A DNA stretch of 64,000 nt from Euborellia annulipes. Taxonomy: Eukaryota > Arthropoda > Insecta > Dermaptera > Anisolabididae. The translations under genes were made by a program, and so were the position numbers. The notes beneath the pieces are model-generated. The model was not told where the DNA came from, ran no database searches, and was given only the letters and a program-made list of their open reading frames with translations. Of this stretch, positions 44,971 through 54,689 are shown in pieces; position 1 is the first letter of the stretch; every line of letters starts with the position of its first letter. The DNA lies in contig JAKCPI010016767.1 of assembly GCA_023213315.1 (NCBI GenBank), positions 1 to 64,000 of the forward strand, read 5' to 3'.

Positions 44971-45680
44971 TAATCAATAAAAATATTTTTCAATCAAAAC
45001 TGTTAATGAAGAAGTTTTCCAACTTTTTATTATTTATTCTATTACACATAATTTACTGAATTGCAAGTTGTCAGTGAGATGAATAACCAAAAGACGTTTG
45101 CCTTTTTTTTTTTTTTTTTTTTGTAATTTTTGCTGTTTATGAATTCCGTCTTGCACTGACTGTGTGATTTATTTCCTCCCTCCACTCTCTTTGTGGTCTC
45201 TCGTATATTCTCTCTCTCTCTTTGGAACTCTCCAGGGTGGCTTTATATATTATTTAAATGAAAAGCAAAGAAAATGGCGGGCAGAAAAGAGAGAGAGAGA
45301 GTTTAGAAAGCAGATAAGCCTGTTTGGAATCCAAGATGAACAACAACTATTAAACTTAAGAAAAAAAAAATAAAATAAAAACACTGAAGAAAAGTGGTGA
45401 AGAGGTTTTTTTTTTGGAATATTAAATTATTATAAATTTCTCGCCCTAATTTCTATTAATATACATGTATGCCCTAAGGCACAAAATACATGTAGGCCTA
45501 TATATAAAAACAATTGAAGATATGAGTGCAAGAGGCAGATAATAAACAAATGTAAACTTTTAAGAAAAACTCTTTACATTACTTTAAATTTGTATTTTGT
45601 AGATTATTTGATTATAATATGAAAGTATTAATGGATATGCATTTACAAATTGATTTTCAAGCTTATACCTTATCAAGAAA
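44971..45680. other. Non-coding with T and CT runs
   Basis: Nothing recognised beyond low complexity. Confidence 0.35.
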
Positions 45681-45761
45681 TATATAAAAACTAGCCGCTC
45701 CGCCCGCCTGCGGCGGACCCTCGCCTTTTCTTCATTATGAAAAGAAAATTATTTTTTTTTT

Positions 45762-45993
45762 TTTAAACACTCACACTTTTTTCTCATTCACTCTCACATA
45801 CACACAGTCTTTTCGGCAACTTAGGCCATTTAAGACTTTTACGATAACCTTTATTTAATAATATATATTTATTTGGGGTCCAGGCATTCTTATTTAAGCC
45901 ATTTGGTATAAAATCATCGGACTGCCTGGGGTCCGAACCCGCAACTTTTGGTATACGAGCTTAGCACGCTAACCTCTACGCCAAACCCCGAGG
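45762..45993 (-). mobile_element. tRNA-derived SINE S1 (nearly full length)
   Basis: Reverse copy from the A-rich tail (TTTTTAAACACTCACAC) to the head (CTAACCTCTACGCCAAACCC). Contains GGACTGCCTGGGGTCCGAAC, the B box in reverse. AGAAAATTATT flanks both sides as a target duplication. Confidence 0.85.
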
Positions 45994-46024
45994 GAAGAAA
46001 ATTATTATTACTATGTATTCCAAA

Positions 46025-46165
46025 TGCCCTCGGTGCTTGGTGTAGAGGTTAGCGTGCTAACCTCGTATACCAAACCTCGCGGGTTCGGACCCCAGGCAGT
46101 CCGATGATTTTATTTAAGCCAGTGTTACCTGTGAATGAGAAAAAAGTGTGAGTGTTTAAAAAAAA
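46025..46165 (+). mobile_element. tRNA-derived SINE S1 with internal deletion
   Basis: Intact head (GGTGTAGAGGTTAGCGTGCT and GGGTTCGGACCCC) joined early to the tail (GTGAATGAGAAAAAAGTGTG). Confidence 0.8.
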
Positions 46166-46862
46166 AAATCTGGTGTGACTGGCGCACAGCACACAACTTT
46201 CTCTTACCTTCGGTAATCGAAAGTTGTGTACTGTGCTTGTCTCACCAGATTTTTTGTGTCGACATGTATTTAGTTTCCGACAGTACGGTACATTCGATTT
46301 TCAAGATGTAAAATTTATAAGTATGGCGAAATATTTATATGTTGTTACCATGGCAACCATTTCTCCTATCTTTTCTATGTAGTACAAGAGTAAAGTGGTC
46401 TTCAGAAGATTTCAATCACAAAATAAGAATATACATTTTAAAGAGCATCTAAAAAATAATTGATTTTTGAATTTTAAAAAAAATCGTTGGAGCGAATTTT
46501 GAGAAAATCGAAAAAAAATGAAAAAGTGCATCAGTAAAGTACTAGTACTCTTTGGCCGATTTTGTTCAAAAGCTTCGTGTCACGTCCCATGGGGGTGTCT
46601 AACTTAAATATAAAATTTCAACCTCCTAGCTCTTTTCGTTCTTGAGATATTTTGTTCACAGACACACACACACACACACAGACACACGGACACACAGACA
46701 CACAGACACACAGACAGACCATGTCGCGAAAACCACTTTTTTGGATTCAGGGGACCTCAAAACGTGAAGATCCATCAAAATCTCGACATCGAATTTTTGA
46801 CATGAATCCAATACTTTCTCTCTATATATATATTACATATATACATAGGTAAGAGAAAGTAA
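46166..46862 (-). mobile_element. Family E element, full length
   Basis: Read along the plus strand: head hairpin (46168-46255) with ATCTGGTGTGACTGGCGCAC / TGTCTCACCAGAT, CATGTATTTAGTTTCCGACA, GTTACCATGGCAAC, AAAGTACTAGTACTCTTTGG, a CA/CACAGA microsatellite (46663-46718), ACCATGTCGCGAAAACCAC, and a closing hairpin (TACTTTCTCTCTATATATA / GGTAAGAGAAAGTA). No protein-coding frame is conserved between copies, so it is non-autonomous. Class unknown. Confidence 0.75.
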
Positions 46863-47205
46863 AAATGTATTCCAATCCAGTGATTGCTTGAAGATTTGTT
46901 TACATTCAAAGAATACACCACTGCAAAGAATACTTAAATATTTCTCTATACATTTCCTATGAGAGAAATCGTCAATTTAGGAATTAATAACTCAAAAAGT
47001 TTTAGGAATTTCGGGACCCGAGTAATTTTCCGGGACTCTCCATAACGTCCTCTATAAGACTGCAAAATTTCGTTTCAAAATTCCAACGGGAAGTTGGTCG
47101 AACAGAGCGTGACAGACGGACAAACCGACACTCCGCTATTATTATATATAGAAGAGAGAAATATGTGTTGGAATTAACTATTACTTGCACTCAGTTAAAC
47201 AAAAA

Positions 47206-47297
47206 ATCTGGTGTGACAAGCACAGTACACAACTCTCTCTTGCCGAAAGGGTAAGAGAAAGTTGTGTACTGTGCGCCAGTCACACCAGATTTTTTAA
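47206..47297. repeat. Solo family E head hairpin
   Basis: AAAAAATCTGGTGTGACAAG pairs with CAGTCACACCAGATTTTTT around a short centre. No other E sequence is attached, so the hairpin exists on its own here. Confidence 0.75.
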
Positions 47298-48060
47298 AAG
47301 TACTTACAGTATCTTCACTGACCGATAGAGGACAGAAGTGGTTACATGTTTATGTAAAAAAACTCAATTTCACCAAAAGTGGTCATTTACCTAACTCTTG
47401 CACATATCTTCATTTAATACCAACAAAATGATAATACAAAACAAATTGGATTCATTCATACAAACATTATTTTTTGTAAAATGTGTATTTGGTTTTTACA
47501 CATTGTTTCTTTTGTCTTAAATTGATAGCAGGCTATCATCATCATCAATCGCCTCCGGGCTAAGGAAATTTTGTATGCACTAGTTAGCAATCCATCATCA
47601 TGGTTTTCCTTTGATCAAGCAAAAGACCTTGAACCTCACAAGGCGAGTCTCCATTTATATGTTAATTAAGCGATTTAATAAATTACTCTCCTTAATAATA
47701 ACTCTAAGAGGATAACTTATTTCCTACTTGCCCTCTGAGAAGTCATTTTTTCTTCTTAGCTTTAATCTTTAAAGAAAAAAAAAAAATTTTCAAAGAAACA
47801 AGTGCCTGTTATACCTTTCAAGTTTTTTTTTTTTGTTCGTTCGTTGTTATTAATCTTACTATTATTATTTCAAATAGATATAAAAAAAAAGCTATTTGAT
47901 ATACCAACAGGTGAATTAAAGCTATTGAACTTTCTTTCTTTATCTATTAATGTCCGTCTATAATCTTATTATCTAATAAAAATTCTGGTGTGACTTGTCG
48001 TACAGCAAAATAACAAATTTCTCAAGAATGAGAAGAGCTATGCGGTTGACATTTTATATT
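47298..48060. other. Unique non-coding sequence
   Basis: CATCATCATCAATCGCC-type words near 47537; a small E-like start (ATTCTGGTGTGACTTGTCG) near 47983. No gene recognised. Confidence 0.35.
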
Positions 48061-48071
48061 TAACTTATGTA

Positions 48072-48614
48072 CAGTGGGCGCCACAAGTGACTGATCTGCT
48101 CGTTGGTGGAGCTTTGAGCTTAGGCAACCAAAATGCTTAGTATTAAGGTTATGGAGAAGAAAAAACCAGCGAATGCTTTGCACGTTAAAACAATTTATTT
48201 GCAGATATTTCGATATACCCAACGCAAACCATCCTCAGTGATCAAATTATATGATTGTGGAGCGTTTTATAAACTCATAAAATGCTTGAGAAGCCATTCT
48301 ATATATGAATGGGACAACATCTGATGAAGCAAGTCACTGAGAGAAAAATAGTATCTATATACATATGACACAATTGTATTTTTGTATGCTTTAAGACAAT
48401 TTCTCAGAGTGACCCGCCAAGCGCGTGTACTTTCTAATACTTCGATTACTTCAAAATGCTTAGTTTTCAGCAGTGTTAGCTTAAATATAGCTTTTGCCCT
48501 TTAGTTGCATTAAAAAAAGATGATTTATTTTTTTTTTTTTTAATATTAATTTGGTTAACTAAGCTCAAGGCTCACCTCTCGGGCAGATCAGGCACTTGTG
48601 GCTGGACCCCACTG
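48072..48614. mobile_element. Tc1/mariner-like TIR element carrying a hammerhead
   Basis: Left CAGTGGGCGCCACAAGTGAC and right CAAGTGCCTGATCTGCCCG (read in reverse) form about 60-bp inverted ends, flanked by TA. The interior has a minus-strand hammerhead-like motif (q). No transposase frame. Confidence 0.7.
48196..48245 (-). ncRNA. Hammerhead-like motif (q)
   Basis: Minus strand: CTGAGGA (48232-48238), then GAAATATC (48204-48211) with a palindromic ATAT stem III and cleavage expected after C. Stem II is poor. TGCAAATAAATTG follows as the tail. Confidence 0.5.
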
Positions 48615-48739
48615 TACCCTCTTGATAGTAGGCAAAATTCACTTTTTAATAAAATCAGCCAAAGAGTAATATTTTTTTTTAAAGTTTTTTCAGCATCTTA
48701 GCTACATAGAGCTTAAACAATACAAATTATTGCCAAACG

Positions 48740-48885
48740 ATATATATTAGGATGTCCAGGCACATTTATTTATACCAAATGATTTAAATAAATTAATCGG
48801 ACTGCTTGGGATCAGGGGGGGGGGGGGGGGGGGGGGAAAAAAAAAAAAAGGGGGGGGGCGAACCCGCGCCCCGTGCTTTCCACTC
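48740..48885 (-). mobile_element. Degenerate S1 SINE with a G/A homopolymer block
   Basis: GGATGTCCAGGCACATTTAT and AATCGGACTGCTTGGGATC are S1 on the minus strand. Then a run of about 24 G, 14 A and 8 G (48815-48858) replaces the expected few bases before CGAACCCGCG. See findings. Confidence 0.55.
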
Positions 48886-49019
48886 TATAATTATTGACAT
48901 TTGTCAACAACTTTTGCCGTCTCGGCCACGGGGGGGGTTATCTTTTGATCAAAATTCCTTTTAACGATTTTGATTAAAATTCATAATTTATTAAGATATT
49001 TATTTTTAAAAAAAGTGCC

Positions 49020-49198
49020 CGGGAGCCGTGGCTCAGAGAGAAGACACCAGCCTCTTGCGCCGGAGTCCCGGGTTCGCTTCCCGTCCCAAGCGAGAAAAAA
49101 TTATTTCATTTGATTTGACTGCAAATCATTTGAAATAAATAGGGATGGGGTCTAAATGGCCATAGTTGTCGAAAAAGACCTTAAAAAAACAAACAAAC
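49020..49198 (+). mobile_element. tRNA-derived SINE, family S2
   Basis: Head GAGCCGTGGCTCAGAGAGAA (A-box region), GTCCCGGGTTCGCTTCC (B box), body CAAATCATTTGAAATAAATA, tail ending in ACAAACAAACAA. Flanked by AAAAAAGTGCC on both sides (target duplication ending 49019 and 49209). Different from S1 in body and tail. Confidence 0.88.
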
Positions 49199-49335
49199 AA
49201 AAAAGTGCCTCAATTTTTCAGTCAGAAAGTTTCAGGCTATTAATATTAAAAATACATATTCAATGAAGAAAGAAATGGCTGTGGTGATGATTGAAATAAG
49301 GAACACAATGAGCCACAACTTTTATATTATATCGT

Positions 49336-49389
49336 CGACGTTTCGGGAACGCGTCCTGAAGATAAGAGAGACGGGTTCCCGAAACGTCG
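49336..49389 (+). ncRNA. Hammerhead-like motif (g) within a palindrome
   Basis: CGACGTTTCGGGAAC (49336-49350) is inverted at 49375-49389, so a GAAACGTC core faces each way. CTGAAGA (49356-49362) lies before the plus-strand GAAACGTC (49381-49388). Stem II is not obvious, suggesting decay of an inverted pair. Confidence 0.5.
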
Positions 49390-49429
49390 AAAAATATTAA
49401 TACTTTTTTTTTATAATTTTATATTTGCA

Positions 49430-49545
49430 TGGCCCTCGGGGCTTGGTGTAGAGGTTAGCGTGCTAACCTCGTATACCAAACGTCGCGGGTTCGGACCCCA
49501 GGCAGTCCGTTGATTTTATTTAAGCCATTTGGATACCAATATAAA
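49430..49545 (+). mobile_element. tRNA-derived SINE S1, 3'-truncated
   Basis: Best preserved head: CTTGGTGTAGAGGTTAGCGT, TCGCGGGTTCGGACCCC, GCAGTCCGTTGATTTTATTT; ends after GCCATTTGGATACCAA. Confidence 0.82.
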
Positions 49546-49671
49546 GAAGATTTTGAACTTTGCTCATAATTTGTGTAATCTGGAGAAATCGGTGAATCAA
49601 TACCAATTTTTATTTTTTTATAATTATGACTCAATTTTTTGATTAGTACAAAATATTAGACAGTCACGTGA

Positions 49672-49735
49672 CCCAGTAGCTCAGAGAAAAGATTAGCTTC
49701 TCGTCCCTAGAGAGAGAAAATTTCGCTGATTATTG
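49672..49735 (+). repeat. tRNA-like SINE head relic
   Basis: GACCCAGTAGCTCAGAGAAA and GATTAGCTTCTCGTCCC resemble the 5' half of S2; no B box follows. Confidence 0.35.
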
Positions 49736-50799
49736 AATAAAAATATTAATAAAAGAATCAGAAGAAAACAAAAAAACAAGGTTCATAAATATTCAAAGAG
49801 TGAGGGGTGGGTATCATTCACTACCAATGGATTTCGGTCAGTATTTGGACTAATCAGACGCATCTCAAAACGAAATCTTCCACTTAAATTGTCGAATTTT
49901 TGTTATCAAAAGGTCTAGCTTTTTTGAATTTAGAATGCAGGTAACTAATGTACGTAATACATAACATTAGTCATGTTCCTTCCCCCATGCAAATTTATTT
50001 ATTGAAAACCCTCCTTATTTAAAGATTTATGAATTGATTATTATTTAAAAAGAATAGGGGTGGGGGAGGGGGGCTTGTGTAAAATATAATCCCTCAAGTT
50101 GAGTCATTATTTAAAGCTAAACCCTCAGGAGGTCTTTCCCTTACCTGTGACCCTTAAAAAAAAATAAAAGCTAAGGTCCCTTGGATCAAAACGACCAGCC
50201 GAACCGGAAACGAAAACAAATCATTCCACCGGTAGGGAGGAGAGAGAGAGAGAGAGATCCCTTGTACGACATCAGAGGGTCGGTCGCCTGCTTTGCATGT
50301 AACACGATATGACACCGGGGGAGGGGGAGGGAAAAGTAAAAACAAGTCCATTACACACGTGCAAGTGGTTAATCGACAGAATGAGGGGTGTACAAACCTC
50401 CCAACCTGGTTGTTAATAAATAAGCTTTGTCGCGTGCCGACCAGGGGAACCAACGCAATCGACAGTCACTATCGCTCACATTGGTGGGTGGGGGAGAAAA
50501 TTTTTTTGTTTTTAATTTATAGCTCTCGGGGGGTGGTTCACCCTTTAATAGTTTTATATCACAAATTCACTCGCTTTTGCAAATCACCTTTTATTTAAGT
50601 CTATAAATAAAACAAACGTATACCTGTTATTTTGTACAATTGTGGATATGGAGTGATAGCACATCACGTGACGTTCGAGAAAGTTGTATGCTGTGCGGTC
50701 ACTCACATCATTTTTAGAAATTCTTTGCAAACCACCATCGTATTAATTTGTATCACAACAAGCTTAGTGAACAATAAAAATATGGAATTTTAAAAAAAA
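49736..50799. other. Unique, GC-richer non-coding block
   Basis: 50150-50500 is richer in GC than the rest of the window and has no repeat matches here. It contains CACACGTGCAAGTGG (E-box plus NK2-like word), a (GA)n run (50239-50256) and G-rich runs. Overlapping open frames on both strands look like chance in a stop-poor region. Confidence 0.35.
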
Positions 50800-51055
50800 T
50801 TTTTTTTCTTTTTTCTCTTTATTATATTTAATAATAAAAAGGGGTTGGTTATCTTAAAAATCGGGCCGGGGGGTTGTTTGGGTTTGGGGGTCCAAAAAAA
50901 TGAGTTTACCAGGGGCTTTGTTTGTTGTGTGTGTGTTTTAAAAAATATTTCAAAAAAAAAGAATAGAATAAAATTTTTTTTTTTTTGCCCCCCCCCGGGA
51001 AAAAAAAAATTTTAATAAAAAACAAAAAAAATATATTTTTTTTTTTTTTTTTTAA
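50800..51055. other. Suspect low-quality consensus over a family E copy
   Basis: Homopolymer-dominated text, yet GGTCCAAAAAAATGAGTTT..GGGGCTTTGTTTGTTGTGTG still aligns with the E phrase ATCCAAAAAAGTGGTTTTCG..GGTCTGTCTGTGTGTG. It precedes the clean second half of an E copy. Confidence 0.5.
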
Positions 51056-51345
51056 TAAAAAAAATTTAAATGTATATTCTCATTTAGCCATTGAAATATT
51101 CTGAAGACCACTTTACTCTTGTACTTCATAGGAAAGATAGGAGAAATGGTTGTCATGGTAAAAAAATATAAATATTTTCCTATGTTTATCAATTTTATAT
51201 CTTGAATTCTAATATATCGGCGGAAACTAAATATATCTCGACACAAAAATATCTGGTGTGACAAGCACAGAACACAACTTTCTTTTACCAAAGATAAGAA
51301 AAAGTTGTGTGCTGTGCGATCAGTCACACCATATTTTTAAAATTT
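51056..51345 (+). mobile_element. Family E element, second half
   Basis: AAATGTATATTCTCATTTAG, GAAGACCACTTTACTCTTGT, ATATATCTCGACACAAAAA and the terminal hairpin GGTGTGACAAGCACAGAACA / GCGATCAGTCACACC. Confidence 0.75.
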
Positions 51346-52085
51346 AATTTTTATTGAATCACTTTCTTTGTAGGTGAAACAATTTAAGAAATAAATAAAT
51401 AAATAAAATAGTTGAATTTTGGAGGTTGTAAAAAAACGATTGTATTTTTGCCAATTTTATTTGAGCTTCAAGGCATTGAAGGCTCTTCTTCATCTAAGGT
51501 TTACCTCTAAAACATTGACTGTATATTGGAGTTAATGTTTTAGAGTGGTTAATGATGAATTTCTTTCCTAACCTATATATTTCATTGTAGGCATTGTCAA
51601 ATATCAATATATTTTCTACAATTTTTATTTTAATCCCCATTTAAGGATTTAGTGAATTTTCTAAGGAATTCTCTCTTCTCGTTTGGTTCTTCTCAAATTC
51701 CTTTCTCGATTTCATTTCATCAATTAATTAACGCCAGATGCTCTTACGACTGGCACCAGTAGCACCAGATCTCTCCCTCTCTCTGGTGTTGATTGATATT
51801 TTATTGGATGTGTCATCCTTCATCAGATTTTTTCGAAATTGATTCAAACAAACACCGAGAGTGTTGCGTGGGAATCTTAATAATTAAAACTATAAACTTA
51901 TAAAGAAATAAAAGTTATCTTTTAAAGAATTTATATCTTGTATTTTCTTCTACTAGTACGCACTGTACATTATATTACAAATGTGACAACAAATAAGAAT
52001 GGGATAAGGGGGCTATCTGGCCCGTAAATAAAAATAATAATATTCTGAAAAGAAGACTTTCAGCGATTTTAATTTGAAATTTTAT
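51346..52085. other. Unique intronic sequence upstream of splice site 3
   Basis: No repeat family recognised apart from a doubtful hammerhead-tail-like word on the minus strand near 51485. Contains TTAATTAACGCCAGATGC and a CTCTC-rich run near 51770. Confidence 0.35.
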
Positions 52086-52153
52086 TCTAATTTCGTTTTT
52101 TTATTTTGTTTCAGGTAAGCATCATGCCTGAATTCTTTTGCCTAATCGTAAGT
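52086..52153 (+). other. Candidate recursive splice site 3 with RS-exon
   Basis: TTCTAAT with a plausible branch A at 52090, 24 nt before the junction; pyrimidine tract; TTTTGTTTCAG ending at 52114 fused to GTAAGCATC. A consensus 5' splice site GTAAGTG begins at 52148, giving a 33-nt RS-exon (52115-52147). Surrounding sequence is unique. Same core as sites 1 and 2. Confidence 0.78.
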
Positions 52154-52199
52154 GAAATATGTTAATTTAAAATATGCAGAAAATTTAATATTCTTCTTC

Positions 52200-52445
52200 T
52201 TTCTTCGCCTATTATTATTCCCGCGGTGCGGGGTCGGCTGACTTTACTTTTCAGAAAATTTATTATTTTATTCTAATTTTTTTTTATTTTTTGTTATAGT
52301 TTATTTTTTGAACTTTAGTAAATTCATTTATTGAATCTTGATAGTTTATTTATTTTTTGATTAGCCGCGAAGGTCCCTCTCGGCTCCCTCCAACTCACTC
52401 GGGCCCGCCTGCGACGGACCCTCGTCTTTTCTTAATAAAAATGTA
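52200..52445. repeat. Fragments of families S3 and R
   Basis: TTCCCGCGGTGCGGGGTCGG near 52219 is the reverse of the S3 3' part. TAGCCGCGAAGG..GCGACGGACCCTCGTCTT (52360-52430) is a family R start. Confidence 0.45.
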
Positions 52446-52523
52446 ATTATATAACAATTTTTATTATTTTTCATTCTGGAGGAGTTTATTATTATAAATT
52501 TTTGATTTAAATTTTTTCATAAA

Positions 52524-52964
52524 TGTGGCTACACCCGTAACTGCACACTTGACAATCATGCATGTGCAATCTTTTTGTAACAGCATTCACACATTCCATT
52601 CGGCACCACACGGCACAAGCAGCAAGAAACAGTTTATGTCGAAAATTAACCTACTAAAAATGTCAACCCTATTTACAATTTTTTTCGAAGATAACAAGAA
52701 ATACTCACTTGCTTTAAACAGAGACACAATAAATATTAATATTTAAATGAATTAATATATATTAAATAAATATCAAATGTCAAGACGGTGATCAAAATGG
52801 CGGAGAGTTTTGCTTGCGCAAATATGCTTGTGTATGATTAATATTTAACCGAGCAGTTGCTTGCACTATTAAAAACCTTTGCGCAAAATTCTCGCTACAG
52901 TTTGCTTGTACAAAAAGATTGCACGTGCATGCTTGTCAAGTTTGCATTTACGTGTGTTGCCGCC
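52524..52964. mobile_element. TIR element, family P (copy 2)
   Basis: GGCTACACCCGTAACTGCAC and ACTTGACAATCATGCATGTG at the left are matched inverted at the right (GCACGTGCATGCTTGTCAAG, TTACGTGTGTTGCCGCC). Interior resembles 5850-6130, including TTTATGTCGAAAATTAACCT. Confidence 0.7.
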
Positions 52965-53497
52965 TGAAGTCAGTGGAGGGGGGGGGGGGGGATATATACT
53001 GGTATATATACCATATTAAATTCTAATTATTTTTTTCTAACCTGAAGATTTCTGCTAGCCTTAACTAAATGAAGATAAACTTTCCTTTATTAATCTATAA
53101 ATTCAAATTATATAATTAAAATTTTATAAATCATTACGTTTATATATTTATGATCTCGTAAAATAGAGAATACGTGAAAGAAATTACCATCCAAGAGAGA
53201 GAGATTTTAATAGGCGTTTTATATTTCCCCTTTACAAAGTAGAGTACTGTACTCTATAAATTTAAAAAAATAAAGCCCAGGATCAGATTATATAATAGAA
53301 TAGGATTATAATTTGATTTCCAATCTGATAATGATTAAAACAAAATCTTTATTTCAACTCGGCATGAGAGTTAATTTAATGATATCAACATCAGGCAGAC
53401 CAGAGAAGGGAGCTAACTGGCCAAATGCATGATAATTTGCATGTTATGACTCCACATATAAAACCGTAATTGAATTAAAACATGTTTTATTATTTTT
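52965..53497. other. Non-coding sequence
   Basis: G run at 52977-52991; otherwise nothing recognised. Confidence 0.35.
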
Positions 53498-54157
53498 ACT
53501 TTCTCTTATCTATATATATAAAGAGAGAGAAAGTATTGGATTCATGTCAAAAATTCAATGTCGAGATTTTGATGGATCTTCACGTTTTGAGGTCCCCTGA
53601 ATCCAAAAAAGTGGTTTTCGCGACATGGTCTGTCTGTCTGTGTGTCTGTGTGTGTGTCTGTGTGTGTTCAATTTTAAGCATGAAGGAATTGAGCTAGGAG
53701 GTTGAAATTTTATATTTAAGTTAGGCACTCTCCTAGGGCGTGAAAATAAGCTTTTAATCAAAATCGGCCAAAGAGTACTAGTACTTTACTGATGTACTTT
53801 TTCAGTTTTTTTTCGGTTTTCTCAAAATTCGCTCCAACGATTTTGATTAAAATTCAAAAATCAATTATTTTTTAGATGCTCTTTCAAATGTATATTCTGA
53901 TTTTGCTCTCAAAATTGTTTGAAGACCACTTTACTCTTGTACTTCATAGAGAAGATAGGAGAAATGGTTGCCATGGTAACAAAATATAAATATTTTCCCA
54001 TGTTTATAATTTTGACATCTTAAATTTCTAATATATTGGCGGAAACTAAATATATTTTGACACAAAAAATCTGGTGTGACAAGCACAGAACACAACTTTC
54101 GATTACCGAAGGTAAGAGAAAGTTGTGTGCTGTGCGCCAGTCCCACCAGATTTTTAC
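53498..54157 (+). mobile_element. Family E element, full length
   Basis: From TTACTTTCTCTTATC through GATTTTGATGGATCTTCACG, a TGTG microsatellite, GTTGCCATGGTAAC (53967-53980) and the terminal hairpin to CCACCAGATTTTT. A shorter E fragment (54155-54370) follows. Confidence 0.78.
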
Positions 54158-54414
54158 TTTCTCTTATCTATATATAAAAAGAGAAAGAATTGGATCCATG
54201 TCAAAAATTCAATATCGAGATTTTGATGGAAATATGTATTAATGTTCTCTGAGTCCAAAATTGTCTATCTGTTTAAAATATCTCAAGAACGAAAAGCGTT
54301 AGGATCTTTAAATATGATATTTAAGTTTGAGTCCAACTTTCAATTACGGGAGTGCGACCAGTTACACCAGATTCTTTTTATAAATAGTAATAAAATTGTT
54401 CTTTTTAAATTCAA

Positions 54415-54650
54415 TATGTAGCAATCCCACTCTTCTTCTTCTTTCTTGGCCTTCCCGGAGTGCGGGGTTGACGGAATGGGTTTTTGTGACCGGAAGAAAT
54501 AGAACAGACCGGCCCGTAGCATGGTCTGACACCTGTTGAAAATATAGAAGAAAGGGACAGACATGTAAAGAACAGAAGCACTGCCTGTTCCAGCTCGGGT
54601 AGCTCGTGGTCCCAGTACCCACATGATGTGGCAATCCCAGTACAATTACT
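54415..54650 (-). mobile_element. SINE-like element, family S3 (copy 3)
   Basis: Reverse copy: CTTCTTCTTCTTTCTTGGCC, GGAGTGCGGGGTTGACGG, ACAGACCGGCCCGTAGC, AGCTCGTGGTCCC, ACCCACATGATGTGG. Confidence 0.65.
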
Positions 54651-54689
54651 GATTTGGCCGATTTCATTCAAAAGCTTCTTTCGGCTAAT

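Larger units (their letters stand above)
45687..47160 (+). repeat. Family R element split by three nested insertions
   Basis: Left part ACTAGCCGCTCCGCCCGCC (45691 on), right part from 46868 (TTCCAATCCAGTGATTGCTT, then GAAGTTGGTCGAACAGAGCG). Between them sit two S1 SINEs and one E element. ATGTATTCCAA occurs before 46025 and after 46862. Confidence 0.65.

Noticed and set aside
50141..50150. TTACCTGTGA, a minus-strand CAG|GTAA word
   Set aside because: The upstream minus-strand context is purine-rich (AAGGGTCACAG); no 3' splice site.
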